Assembly (NCBI RefSeq): GCF_901875555.1
Contig: NZ_CABFMD010000034.1
Span: forward strand, 61,605-125,604
Reading direction: 5' to 3'
Origin: Streptococcus parasanguinis
GTDB taxonomy: Bacteria; Bacillota; Bacilli; Lactobacillales; Streptococcaceae
Length of the DNA stretch: 64,000 nucleotides
Position 1 is the stretch's first letter, and each line of letters opens with the position of its first letter. Below the pieces are notes generated by a model, which was not told where the DNA came from, did not search any database, and was given only the letters and a program-made list of their open reading frames with translations. The position numbers and the translations under genes are program-made. Below are positions 16,293 to 25,663 of the stretch, piece by piece.

Positions 16293-17156
16293 ATGAAGGA
16301 ATTTGGAGAACTATATAGGCAATTTCGAGAATCCAGAGGTATCCGACTGAAAGATGTTGCAAAGGCAGGTATTTCAACCTCTCAACTCTCCCGCTTTGAA
16401 AAGGGGCAGACAGATTTAACCATTTCAAAGTTTATGTTGATCTTAGATGAAATCAATGTGCCGATTGATGAATTTATGTATGCTGTCCATGATTTTCACC
16501 GTGATAATCTGAATGAACTCTTGACAAAGGTCAGGCTTTTTGTATCGACTCATGATATCGATGAAATGAAGAAACTCCTTGCTTCTCAGATGGGGTTGAA
16601 AGACAAAAGGGAAAAGTTTCATCACATTAATACTATTTTATTAAAAATTCGTTTACAGGATTTATCTGGAGAAGATTACTATACAGAAGACGACCTAAAG
16701 GATTTAACGGATTACCTATTCAGCGTAGAGCACTGGGGCTATTATGAGTTATTAATTTTTATAAATACCCTAGATGTGTTGAATCATGAGGTTTTTATGG
16801 TATTGGCAAGGGAGATGTCTAAAAGATCGGATTTCTACAAAGAGATTCCGAATAATCGACGTATGATTTCAACTATGTTACTGAATGGGTATATTACTTG
16901 TATTGAGCGCCAAAAAATGGTAGATGCCTGCTATTTTGAGGAACAATTAAATCAGTGTTTCTTCATCGAGACGGAAATGTATGAACGTCTCGTGTTTGTC
17001 TATGCTCAAAACTTTTATCGCTATCGAAAGACAGGAGATACGAGTGCCATCGACGAAATGAGAAAGTGTATTGAGACCATGAAATTGGCAGGGAGCGAGC
17101 ATATTGCGACGATTTATGAAAGAAATTTGAAAAAATTGATGAATGAAAATAATTAG
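16293..17156 (+). CDS. Rgg/GadR/MutR-family transcriptional regulator
   Basis: A 287-residue protein with the N-terminal XRE helix-turn-helix (GELYRQFRESRGIRLKDVAK, then SQLSRFEKGQTDLT) and an all-helical C-terminal repeat domain that in Rgg proteins binds a short peptide pheromone. A TAGAAT -10 is at 16240-16245. It lies upstream of a decayed ABC exporter and an MFS permease in the same direction, as is common for Rgg-controlled export loci. No SHP-type hydrophobic pheromone ORF was found next to it. Confidence 0.9.
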   Translation: MKEFGELYRQFRESRGIRLKDVAKAGISTSQLSRFEKGQTDLTISKFMLILDEINVPIDEFMYAVHDFHRDNLNELLTKVRLFVSTHDIDEMKKLLASQMGLKDKREKFHHINTILLKIRLQDLSGEDYYTEDDLKDLTDYLFSVEHWGYYELLIFINTLDVLNHEVFMVLAREMSKRSDFYKEIPNNRRMISTMLLNGYITCIERQKMVDACYFEEQLNQCFFIETEMYERLVFVYAQNFYRYRKTGDTSAIDEMRKCIETMKLAGSEHIATIYERNLKKLMNENN

Positions 17157-17288
17157 TGAGCATATATGGGAATAAAATACCGTACAAAAGAAGAAGTGCT
17201 ATAATTTTTACAATCAGTCCATAGAATCCGACTAAATGGGATAAGGAACAGTTATCAGTAATAGACTCTGTAGAAAGGATTAGCTGCC

Positions 17289-18589
17289 ATGTTAAAAAAA
17301 TTCATTTCTAAAAAACATTTGCTTCTCTATTTTAGTTTCATTGTTGTGACCTGGCTGGAAGCCATTATCACGCCATCCTTGGTATCGATGATTGTGGCGA
17401 GCTTTGAGAAGAAGGCGCTGAGTGAATTATGGATGGCACTAATCGTTGGGATCGTCGGTAATTTTATTATTCTGGTTGGGTTGGCTGGGAAACGGTATTA
17501 CTATGCAAGGTTAGTCGCTGATTTTACCTTGACCATGAAAGAAAAATTATTTCACCATTTTTTGTATGGTAAAAATGGTGAAAAAGAGGAGATTCTGTTA
17601 TAATTGGTGGTGTAAGAGTCATTCAAAATTATGGGGCCGGGGATTTCTTTTTTCATCGATTTAAAAAGGTTTTGGGAAAAAGAGTTGAGCAAGACATTCG
17701 GTATGAACGACAACGGACAATCAACACTATCCTTATTAATAGTATTGATGCGTTTTGTTCGGTTGTTCCAATCATTATCGGTGGGGTGATGACCTATTAT
17801 GATTACTTGTCTGGTGCCAGCTTTGTTGCAATTTATCTAGTTTCCCATAATATCGGCTATCAATTTAATGAACTTTCCTATTTTATCAATACTTACAAGT
17901 CGATTGAACAACTGAGGGAACGTTACTCTTTTCTACTTCAAGATACAAGTTCACAGATGGATGACCAAGCTTCGGTTCCTCTTTTTCCTATCGTTGCAGA
18001 TCATGTTTCTTTGCGGTTTGAAGATAAAGTACTCTTTAAAAAACTATCTTTAGAAATCAAAGCAGGAGAGAAAGTTGCTCTGATTGGCCCAAGTGGCTGT
18101 GGAAAGTCTACCTTGTTGAACCTTCTTTATGGTCAAGTATCTCTAGATTCAGGAAGTGTGACCTACGATGGTCAGACTTTAGCACAGGAGCAGATTGCAC
18201 GATCGGTTTCCTATATTTTACAAGACTCCTATATTTTTAATGGGTTGTCACTGGAAGACAATATCATCCTTGGGAAGGCCCTAGACAAACTAAAGATGGA
18301 ACAGGTTTTGGATCGAGTAAACTTAGCATTTTTAAAGGAACATCTTTTATATGGGGAGCAGCTTTCTGGTGGAGAAAAGCAACGTCTAGAAATTGCTCGT
18401 AGTTTGTACCACAATAGTGACTTGATTTTAGCAGATGAAGTCAAAGCCAATCTGGACAAAGAGAATGCTCGTCAAATTTCAAGGATCCTACTACGTCTTC
18501 CACAAGCCCTTGTGGAGGTGATTCACCATTATGATGATGAGATACTAGCTCAATACGATCAAGTGATCGATTTATCTCATGAAGATTGA
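17289..18589 (+). pseudogene. ABC exporter (TMD-NBD fusion) with internal deletion and frameshift
   Basis: The first 104 codons (ATG 17289, TAA 17601-17603) encode the first helices and the core-helix start of an ABC exporter. The remainder is read in another frame from about 17585 to 18589 (IIGGVRVIQNYGAGDFFFHR, the last TMD helices, Walker A GPSGCGKST, signature LSGGEKQR, Walker B LILADE). Roughly 120-140 residues between them, including middle helices, are absent when compared with a usual 540-580-residue exporter. So this is a deletion plus frameshift rather than a single error. The downstream MFS gene is still intact. Confidence 0.8.
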
Positions 18590-18606
18590 TAAAAAGGAGG
18601 GATACG

Positions 18607-19791
18607 ATGTCTCGTTCCTTTGTGAAATTATTAGTTTCCCAATTGTTTGCAAATTTAGCGGATATTTTTCTTAGGGTATCCCTTATTGCAAATATCTTTG
18701 TTATAACTAAATCGGTAATTGCTACCTCAATGGTTCCGATTCTCATCGGATTGTCAGCATTCATGGCAAGTTTTTTAGTCCCCTTGGTGACCAAAATAAT
18801 TCCCTTAAATCGAGTTTTATTTTTGACTCAAGGAGGAAAAACAGCTCTAGTGGCAATTCTCGTGGCCCTGTTTACCAAGTTTCAATTCGTACCAGCCGTG
18901 GGGATGTATGTTTTTGTAATTGCTATTTCTATCTTAGACGGCTTTGCAGCACCGGTTTCTTATGCCATGATTCCTCGATATGCTACAAATTTGGGAAAGG
19001 CAAATGCCGCTTTGTCAATGAGTGGTGAGGGAGTTCAATTAATTGGTTGGGGACTGGGAGGACTCCTTTACGCTTTGGTTGGTCTATTTTCCACAATGTT
19101 GCTAGTCCTATTCCTTTATCTTCTCTCTACTTTTGTGATGCTCTTTCTTCCTCAGGCTAAAATAGAGCAGTTAGAAGCGGAGACCAATCTGGATACTCTT
19201 GTCAAAGGTTGGAGCTTAGTGGTGAAAAATCCTCCATTAAGGTTATTGGTACAAGCAAATTTATTGGAGAATTTTTCTAATACAATCTGGGTTTCGTCTG
19301 TGATTCTTGTTTTTGTAACCGAGGTATTGCAACAGACTGAAAGCTACTGGGGCTACTCCAATACAGCCTATTCTCTGGGAATTATTTTAGGGGGAATGAT
19401 TGTTTTCAACTACTCTGAAAAGTTTTTAGCTCACAAATGGAAAAGTATTTTCTTTCCGCTTGTCGCAATAGTAGCCGTCACAGGCAGTATCCTGTTTTTC
19501 TCAACTGTAGAAACATTTTTACTTTTTTCAGCTGGAATCGGCTTCTTGTCTCAATTGAAAGAAGTCCCCGAAAGTGTCTTCCTTCAGGAAACGGTTGATG
19601 AAAATCAGTTAGTGCATGTCTATTCTGTATTTGAAGTCATTTCAACCCTTGCTTTTTCAGTTTTCGTCTTTTTGATGAGTTCTATGACAGAGTATTTCGG
19701 GATTCGGACAGTTTTCTATTTGGCAATGATCGCTACACTCTTAGAAGCAGCCTTGATATATTGTAAAAGAGATCTGTTAAACAAAGGTTGA
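18607..19791 (+). CDS. MFS transporter
   Basis: A 394-residue major facilitator with about 12 predicted helices. The C-terminal half is intact and no motif fixes the substrate. The ATG at 18607 is chosen because AAAAGGAGG lies just before it (18592-18600), and a TTG at 18586 is not needed. The gene begins 17 bp after the ABC pseudogene stop and is probably co-transcribed with it under the Rgg protein. Confidence 0.85.
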   Translation: MSRSFVKLLVSQLFANLADIFLRVSLIANIFVITKSVIATSMVPILIGLSAFMASFLVPLVTKIIPLNRVLFLTQGGKTALVAILVALFTKFQFVPAVGMYVFVIAISILDGFAAPVSYAMIPRYATNLGKANAALSMSGEGVQLIGWGLGGLLYALVGLFSTMLLVLFLYLLSTFVMLFLPQAKIEQLEAETNLDTLVKGWSLVVKNPPLRLLVQANLLENFSNTIWVSSVILVFVTEVLQQTESYWGYSNTAYSLGIILGGMIVFNYSEKFLAHKWKSIFFPLVAIVAVTGSILFFSTVETFLLFSAGIGFLSQLKEVPESVFLQETVDENQLVHVYSVFEVISTLAFSVFVFLMSSMTEYFGIRTVFYLAMIATLLEAALIYCKRDLLNKG

Positions 19792-19825
19792 TAAGAGGGA
19801 GTAGGTAATTAGGAAGGACTGCTAC

Positions 19826-19854
19826 TTACAAATTAGGCGATAAAAGTGTATACT
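19826..19854 (+). promoter_or_regulatory. Promoter of the alcohol dehydrogenase gene
   Basis: TTACAA (19826-19831), 17 bp, TATACT (19849-19854). Confidence 0.6.
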
Positions 19855-19889
19855 AGAAGACAGTAAGCAATAGAAAGTAGGTCGTCCCT

Positions 19890-20927
19890 ATGAAGAAAAC
19901 AGTCTATACAAAAGCTGGGCAAGTGGGTCTAGTAGAAGTGGAACGTCCACACATCGAAGCACCAGATGATGTCATTCTCCGCATCGTTCGCACTTGTGTC
20001 TGTGGCTCCGATCTTTGGAGCTACCGCAATCCAGATATTGAAGAGGGACGCCAAAATAGTGGTCACGAAGCCATTGGGATTGTGGAAGAAATCGGAGAAG
20101 CTATTACAACGGTCAAATCGGGAGACTTTGTCATCGCCCCTTTCACCCATGGTTGTGGGGAGTGTGATGCCTGTCGTGCGGGTTATGATGGGACCTGTGA
20201 CCGCCATATCGGCAGCAACTGGTCTGACGGGGTGCAAGCGGAGTACATGCGCTTTGAATATGCCAACTGGGCCCTTGTCAAAATCCCTGGGCAACCATCT
20301 GATTATACAGAAGCCATGCTTAAATCCTTCTTGACGCTAGCAGATGTCATGCCGACGGGCTATCATGCGGCGCGTGTGGCTCATGTGAAACGGGGCGACA
20401 AAGTCGTGGTCATCGGGGACGGAGCTGTTGGTCAATGTGCTGTCATCGCAGCTAAGATGCGTGGTGCCTCACAAATTGTCCTCATGAGCCGTCATGAAGA
20501 CCGCCAACAAATGGCTCTGGAATTTGGTGCTACAGCCGTTGTAGCAGAGCGTGGGGAAGAAGGCATTGCTAAGGTCCGTGAAATCCTTGGTGGAGGAGCA
20601 GATGCAGCTCTTGAATGTGTCGGTACCGCGGCAGCCGTCGATCAAGCCCTTGGAGTCCTTCATAATGGGGGGTGCTTAGGATTTGTCGGTGTGCCTCATT
20701 ACAATAATCGTGCTCTTGGATCGACCTTTGCCCAAAATATTTCCGTGGCAGGTGGAGCAGCCTCTGTTACCACCTATGACAAGCAATTCTTGCTGAAAGC
20801 AGTGCTTGACGGAGACATCAATCCAGGTCGCGTCTTCACCCATAGCTATAGCTTGGACGAGATTGATCAAGCCTATAAAGATATGGATGAACGCAAGACC
20901 ATTAAGGCTATGATTGTGATAGAATAA
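19890..20927 (+). CDS. Zinc-dependent alcohol dehydrogenase family oxidoreductase
   Basis: A 345-residue medium-chain dehydrogenase. Catalytic zinc ligands are Cys in RTCVCGSDLW (about 36-41) and His-Glu in NSGHEAIG (about 58-61). The structural-zinc cysteines are in CGECDACRAGYDGTC (about 89-103). The NAD(P)-binding glycine motif VIGDGAVGQ is near 176. The substrate is probably an alcohol, polyol or aldehyde, but the sequence does not decide. Single-gene unit with its own promoter and terminator. Confidence 0.88.
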   Translation: MKKTVYTKAGQVGLVEVERPHIEAPDDVILRIVRTCVCGSDLWSYRNPDIEEGRQNSGHEAIGIVEEIGEAITTVKSGDFVIAPFTHGCGECDACRAGYDGTCDRHIGSNWSDGVQAEYMRFEYANWALVKIPGQPSDYTEAMLKSFLTLADVMPTGYHAARVAHVKRGDKVVVIGDGAVGQCAVIAAKMRGASQIVLMSRHEDRQQMALEFGATAVVAERGEEGIAKVREILGGGADAALECVGTAAAVDQALGVLHNGGCLGFVGVPHYNNRALGSTFAQNISVAGGAASVTTYDKQFLLKAVLDGDINPGRVFTHSYSLDEIDQAYKDMDERKTIKAMIVIE

Positions 20928-20929
20928 CG

Positions 20930-20966
20930 AAAAAGTCTAGTAGAAATGAATCTACTAGACTTTTCT
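20930..20966. terminator. Bidirectional terminator between convergent genes
   Basis: AAAAGTCTAGTAGA and TCTACTAGACTTTT arms over AATGAA, with A-run and T-run on either side. It ends both the dehydrogenase (plus) and the helicase (minus). Confidence 0.85.
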
Positions 20967-20985
20967 TTTATAGTGAACTAAATGC

Positions 20986-23700
20986 TTATTTCAAATCTGA
21001 CATCACTTGCTTCTTGGTGAAGGTACGCTCTTGTTTATTGGCGAGTGCCTTGATGCGTGCATCTAAAAGAACAGCACGGCCTTCTGCACTTCGGGTATAG
21101 ACGAGGTCATACTTGCCTAGGCTCTTTCGGATTTGCGCCACAAAGGCTTGGGCCTCTTCTTTACGTTTGTCAAAGAGGCTTGGTACAGCGAAATATTCAG
21201 TCTGGTCGGATACCTTTTCCTGGGCTTTTAGGATGTAACGCTGGTTTTCAATCGGTGCGAAAAATTCGATCATGGTTTGCGAGAAGAGTTCTTTCTCTCG
21301 CATGGTTCCGCCTTTCATATAGATCAGCGTGTTAATGGCGTCCTTTCGGTATCGTACGACTTGGATGCGGGTCTCCTGGGTCTGAATCTGCCCAGAAAGG
21401 AGCAGGGCTTGGTGAATAGCCTGGCCGAAGACTTCTAACCGTTTATAAGGACTTTTATAGAGATAGTAGCGGAGCCAAGCAAGGAGAGCGAGAACAGCTA
21501 GGACGAATAGAAGAATAAGAGAAGCTGTATTCCATCCACCTCTATGTGAATAGTAAATCAGGTTAGAGAAAGCATCGGTCAAAGTAGCAGCCGTCAGCCA
21601 GCGTGCCAGCTTTCTAGCATCAAAAAATAGGGCCAGAGGCAGGAAGTGTTTATCCACTTGGACCTCGTTTGCAATCTCCATATTCTCCAGAATCGGAAGA
21701 GCTTTTTGCCAGCCATCCCGGAGTTCTTGACGATGGGTAGAGCGCTCTAAGGTCTCTTCATTGAGTTTCTGTAACTGTTTTTTAGTATAGCGGATATTGT
21801 CAAAGGCCAGACGCTCGATACCGGATTCGATAAAGGGTTCCTTGTAGTGGAGGCCTAAAAATTGCTTCATCCGTCTTTCCAAGAGCTCCAGATCAGGACT
21901 ATATTGTTTCAGCTGATCAGTGATGGCTTCGATCTCTTCTTTTTCAAGATCGGACTTTTCATACCATTTCTTTAGGGAAAGATTGATGGAGACCAGATGC
22001 CAGATGTTACTGGTCTTGTCTGGATCCTCAGGCCATACTCGGATGGCACGGCCACGCATTTGGTTGCTGAGCATAAAACTGCCGACAAAGCTCGCTAGGA
22101 TCAGGGAGTTGACACAAGGAGCATCCCAGCCTTCTCCCAGAAGAGACTTGGTTCCAATCACGACTTGGATGAGTCCTTCTTGAAAGAGCTGGGTCACAGC
22201 TGTCACCAAATCATGTTGAGAACCTACCAAGCGAACCTTGAGAAAGTCATCAGTAGATAATTGGCCGACACTTTGGTAAGTCAGTCGATCCGCTCCTAGA
22301 AGTTCTTCTAATCTTGACTTAGCAACTGTCGGGATGATGACGATGCTGCCTGTCAAGACAGCGATGGCAGGAGGAGTTGCTTGCTCTATGCTTTCCCTGC
22401 GAATGGATTCAAAATAGGAGAGAACTCCCAATTGAGTAAATTGGGCGTCCGTATCCCCGAGATGAACTTCAAAATCTTGGCGAATGTAGTCTGTTAGGAC
22501 CAGTTGGCGCAATTGATTTCCAAGCGCCTGATATTCCGCCTTGAAAATCTCTCGAACTGCATTGAGTTTTCCAAGGGATTGATTGAGCAGAAGGTCTTGT
22601 TTTTTGTTGCGGACCAGTTTAACTTGTTTTCGATCGATTAAGCTCGCTGCTTTTAGTTCATGGAGGATTTGCTTCTCGTATTCCTCTGGTAGATTATACC
22701 AGTGAGGTACCTGAAAGAGCAGTCCTTGCAGGAGGATTTCAAGCCATTCCATGGTGAAATCAGGAAGTTTTTTAGCTCCTAAAAGGTCCTGGAAACGTTT
22801 TGGAAAGGCGATTCCCTTGCTTCGAAGAAAGATCAGGGTAGCAGAGAGATATTGGGGATCATTGAGCAATTCATCATCGCTGATCTGACCCGATAAGGCT
22901 TGGCAGTTTTGGAGGTATTGGCAAAAGAGGGGATCAGAAGTCAGTTGTTGCAAAAAAGCATTCTTTTGTTGGCTAAAGGCGTCCAACTGCTCTTGCTCTT
23001 CCTTGGTTGGAAAGGCAAAATAGACATAGTCTTGGTGGGGACAAAGGGTCTCTTCCTTGACCAATTCGGGAACCGTAATTTCCTCATCAATCTCCCCACA
23101 CATGCGGATATAGCGATCCCAAAGGGCAGGGTCTCCTTCATAAGGTGGGGTAGCAGTGAGGGAAATCATCTTTAAATCAGGGAAGGCTTGACAAAAGCCT
23201 TCCAAACTCTTCCACCATTCATTGCGCAGGTGGTGACACTCATCTAAACAGAGGGTTCCAAGTGAGATGTTTTTGAAAGTAGTAAAGATATCAAAGCCTT
23301 TGAAATCAAAGTTTTCAATCTCTGCCTGGTCATCGGTATCCTCAGCTTGCGATTGACCGACGACTTGGTTCATGGCACTGTGTAGGGCCTGATAGGTAGC
23401 CACTGTAATCAGCTTAGGATGTTTGAGGTCCTGAGAGATCAATTGCTCCGCTTGGCTTTCATCTTTCAAGAAGGCTTGGACAATCCGGTCCACCCATTGC
23501 TGGCGAATCGTGACCGTAGGTGCCAAGATCAGGGTTGGTTGCCCAAAGCGTCGGATAAATTCAATACCCAAGGTTGTTTTTCCAGAGCCAGGAGCCGCCA
23601 CCAAATGCAGGTGGCCATCCGCCATAAAAGCGTCACTCTTATCGAGAACGCGTTTTTGATAGTGTCTCCATTGACCTGTAAAGGTTAGTTCTTGTAACAT
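20986..23700 (-). CDS. DEAD/DEAH-box (SF2) helicase with a C-terminal membrane segment
   Basis: A 904-residue protein. Helicase motifs are Walker A AAPGSGKTT (35-43), DECH (153-156), SLTATPP (180-186), and a second RecA domain with GEGWDAP and the motif VI arginine run QMRGRAIR. Unusually, residues 723-747 form one strongly hydrophobic helix (TASLILLFVLAVLALLAWL) within an otherwise soluble C-terminal third. The ATG at 23700 follows GGGAGGAAACC. The earlier ATG at 23727 lies inside the TATAAT -10 (23726-23731) and cannot be translated. Such proteins act on nucleic acids, but the partner and the reason for membrane attachment are unknown. No restriction or defence gene is adjacent. Confidence 0.82.
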   Translation of the reverse strand: MLQELTFTGQWRHYQKRVLDKSDAFMADGHLHLVAAPGSGKTTLGIEFIRRFGQPTLILAPTVTIRQQWVDRIVQAFLKDESQAEQLISQDLKHPKLITVATYQALHSAMNQVVGQSQAEDTDDQAEIENFDFKGFDIFTTFKNISLGTLCLDECHHLRNEWWKSLEGFCQAFPDLKMISLTATPPYEGDPALWDRYIRMCGEIDEEITVPELVKEETLCPHQDYVYFAFPTKEEQEQLDAFSQQKNAFLQQLTSDPLFCQYLQNCQALSGQISDDELLNDPQYLSATLIFLRSKGIAFPKRFQDLLGAKKLPDFTMEWLEILLQGLLFQVPHWYNLPEEYEKQILHELKAASLIDRKQVKLVRNKKQDLLLNQSLGKLNAVREIFKAEYQALGNQLRQLVLTDYIRQDFEVHLGDTDAQFTQLGVLSYFESIRRESIEQATPPAIAVLTGSIVIIPTVAKSRLEELLGADRLTYQSVGQLSTDDFLKVRLVGSQHDLVTAVTQLFQEGLIQVVIGTKSLLGEGWDAPCVNSLILASFVGSFMLSNQMRGRAIRVWPEDPDKTSNIWHLVSINLSLKKWYEKSDLEKEEIEAITDQLKQYSPDLELLERRMKQFLGLHYKEPFIESGIERLAFDNIRYTKKQLQKLNEETLERSTHRQELRDGWQKALPILENMEIANEVQVDKHFLPLALFFDARKLARWLTAATLTDAFSNLIYYSHRGGWNTASLILLFVLAVLALLAWLRYYLYKSPYKRLEVFGQAIHQALLLSGQIQTQETRIQVVRYRKDAINTLIYMKGGTMREKELFSQTMIEFFAPIENQRYILKAQEKVSDQTEYFAVPSLFDKRKEEAQAFVAQIRKSLGKYDLVYTRSAEGRAVLLDARIKALANKQERTFTKKQVMSDLK

Positions 23701-23819
23701 AGGTTTCCTCCCTTGTACTGTCCCCATTATAACATAGCGGAGGACAAGAATCTTTTAGTAGAAGTTGAAGATCTCTACTTTCTAATGAGAATGGCAAACA
23801 GGAATCATTCGGACAGAGC

Positions 23820-23848
23820 GAAAAAGCCCAATCAACGGATTAGGCTTG
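23820..23848 (-). terminator. Terminator of the VWA surface protein gene
   Basis: On the minus strand, AAGCCTAATC and GATTGGGCTT arms over CGTT, followed by TTTTT. Confidence 0.8.
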
Positions 23849-23854
23849 TTAACG

Positions 23855-25285
23855 TTAGTCTTTCTTTGTTTTACGAGAGAGACCAAAGGCAGCACCCATG
23901 CTAAGAAGACCAAGGCCAATAGTTGTCAAGGCTGTTGAGGCCGTGCTTCCTGTATTTGGAAGGCTTGCTTCTTTTTGAGGAAGAGCCGCTTGTGCGATAT
24001 AGACTTCTGTTTTCACAGGCTCGTTTTTAGCTGGTGTGAAGACTGTCGGTTTCGCAGGAGTGACAACAGCCGGTTTCTGAGGAGTAGGAGTCGGTGTTGC
24101 AGGTGTTTGGATGCTAGGCGTTTGTGGTTTTGCTTTCGCTACGCGGTGAGTTTTTGAAATCAACTCATACTTGTCTGTTTGGACCTTGAAGACACGACCT
24201 TTTTGGACGGTTTCAATGACTTTGTTAGCAAATTGAACGTTCAACAAGTCACCGAAATCTTTGCGGATATCCAAGTAAAGACCATTTGTCCCATTAACCA
24301 ATGGATCAAAGTCTTTTTTGTCACCTTTTTCGCCAACTACGGTCAAAGAAATACCGGCATCTTGAAGGGCCTTCAGTGTTGCTTCTTTTGTTGGGAGGGG
24401 ATTCTTAAATGGAGTATCCATATCGATTGGCTCGTCTGTAATGACGAAAGCAAAGCGATGGTTGTTTGCTCCAGTTCCCCAGTTGTAATCTGCTGAAGTG
24501 GCAATATGGTGTAATGGAACAGTAGTATTTTCATAACTACCACCAGTTTTGATAGTGTTCAGAGCGGCAATAAAGCTTTCTGGATCACTTGTGAACTTAG
24601 ATCCATCGAAATCATGGTATTTAACCTCTTTAGATCTTTCGTATTCAGCTAATCCTATACGAGCTTGAATTTTCTTGGCAGATAGATTGCGAACAAAGGT
24701 CTCGATATTCTTCATTGTATCATTGATGTGAGAATTCATCGAACTTGATTTATCAATGACAAAGACGATGTCTGATGTTCCTTGGACTTCTTTTTTGTTG
24801 ATGACATCTGCTTCTTTTGTCACTTCGACTACAGTTGTTTTGTTGACGGTTTCTGTTGTTGTTTCAGTGTAGTCAGCTGTTTCTTTGGTTGATGTAGCTG
24901 TCTTGGTAGAAGAGACTGGTTTTGAAGTGCCAACAGGTGTGTCTTGATCGGCTAAGCTAGTCGTTTTGATGGTTGCTGTTGAAGTAGTGGTTGTATCCGC
25001 ACCATCTGTTTTCGTAGCTGGTCCTGTTTTTTGGACATCCACAGCGATAACATCCCCAGTTTTTGCTTTATCAGCAGGCACAACGGGTGTATTGGCTTTG
25101 GCGTTGATTTCTTCGGTTGCAGCCGTGATAGGTGATTTTGCTGCTGTAGTAGCTACAGGAGCAGCTTGGGTTGTGCTAGGAGCAACGTCATCAGCAGAAG
25201 CGATAGTCGTTCCTGTGAAGACCGTTCCTAAAATAACGGAAGCTAAAGTTAAAGTTTGTTTACGTGAAATAGTATATTTTTTCAA
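23855..25285 (-). CDS. LPXTG-anchored surface protein with a VWA domain, TTG start
   Basis: A 476-residue protein. An N-terminal signal resembling YSIRK types (KKYTISRKQTLTLASVILG) ends near ASA-DD. A Thr/Ala-rich low-complexity stretch follows, then a von Willebrand A domain with MIDAS residues DKSSS (DIVFVIDKSSSMNSH, near 183-190). A Pro/Thr linker (PATPTPTPQKPAVVTPAKP) and LPNTG at about 442 with hydrophobic anchor and RKTKKD tail complete it. VWA adhesins bind host matrix proteins through a metal ion; the ligand here is unknown. The TTG at 25285 follows AAAAGGGGA. Upstream in-frame ATGs at 25360 and 25321 lie before or inside the promoter. Confidence 0.88.
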   Translation of the reverse strand: MKKYTISRKQTLTLASVILGTVFTGTTIASADDVAPSTTQAAPVATTAAKSPITAATEEINAKANTPVVPADKAKTGDVIAVDVQKTGPATKTDGADTTTTSTATIKTTSLADQDTPVGTSKPVSSTKTATSTKETADYTETTTETVNKTTVVEVTKEADVINKKEVQGTSDIVFVIDKSSSMNSHINDTMKNIETFVRNLSAKKIQARIGLAEYERSKEVKYHDFDGSKFTSDPESFIAALNTIKTGGSYENTTVPLHHIATSADYNWGTGANNHRFAFVITDEPIDMDTPFKNPLPTKEATLKALQDAGISLTVVGEKGDKKDFDPLVNGTNGLYLDIRKDFGDLLNVQFANKVIETVQKGRVFKVQTDKYELISKTHRVAKAKPQTPSIQTPATPTPTPQKPAVVTPAKPTVFTPAKNEPVKTEVYIAQAALPQKEASLPNTGSTASTALTTIGLGLLSMGAAFGLSRKTKKD

Positions 25286-25316
25286 AATACGTCCCCTTTT
25301 TAATAAACTTTTATCT

Positions 25317-25345
25317 ATCATACCGGTTTTTAAAAAACTTGTCAA
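25317..25345 (-). promoter_or_regulatory. Promoter of the VWA surface protein gene
   Basis: On the minus strand, TTGACA (25345-25340), 17 bp, TATGAT (25322-25317). The -10 contains the in-frame ATG at 25321, which shows that translation must begin further in, at the TTG. Confidence 0.8.
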
Positions 25346-25606
25346 CGGTATAATAATCAAGGCTTTTCGAGATATTTTTGTCTCTAGTTATTGATAAAAT
25401 ACCACGTGTTAAAAATATACATAAAAACAAAAAAATATTAAAATGATTAATTAGAGGAAAATAAATCGCTTCTCTATATTGATAGCTTTTGAGTCCATTC
25501 TTTAAAGTCAAAGAAATACTAGTTAGTCACTTTATTTATGTTTGGATAGTTAGGCAATCGTTTGGTCTTTCAAATCTTGATTCGTCAGTTTTATCTCCTT
25601 CTGTTC

Positions 25607-25636
25607 TTGATTTAGACCTGGGGAATTTGCTATAAT
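25607..25636 (+). promoter_or_regulatory. Promoter of the maa operon
   Basis: TTGATT (25607-25612), 18 bp, TATAAT (25631-25636). The remaining 25346-25606 spacer shows nothing else convincing. Confidence 0.65.
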
Positions 25637-25663
25637 AAGTCAAAGTAAAGTGGAGGTTTCCTT

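Noticed and set aside
17166..17204. Twelve-codon frame (MGIKYRTKEEVL) after the Rgg gene, considered as a pheromone precursor
   Set aside because: It is short and charged, lacking the hydrophobic C-terminal core of SHP peptides, and has only a weak ribosome site.
24966..25394. Plus-strand 142-codon frame opposite the VWA protein
   Set aside because: Val/Ala-rich antisense of the Thr/Ala-rich linker; crosses the VWA promoter and lacks a start signal.
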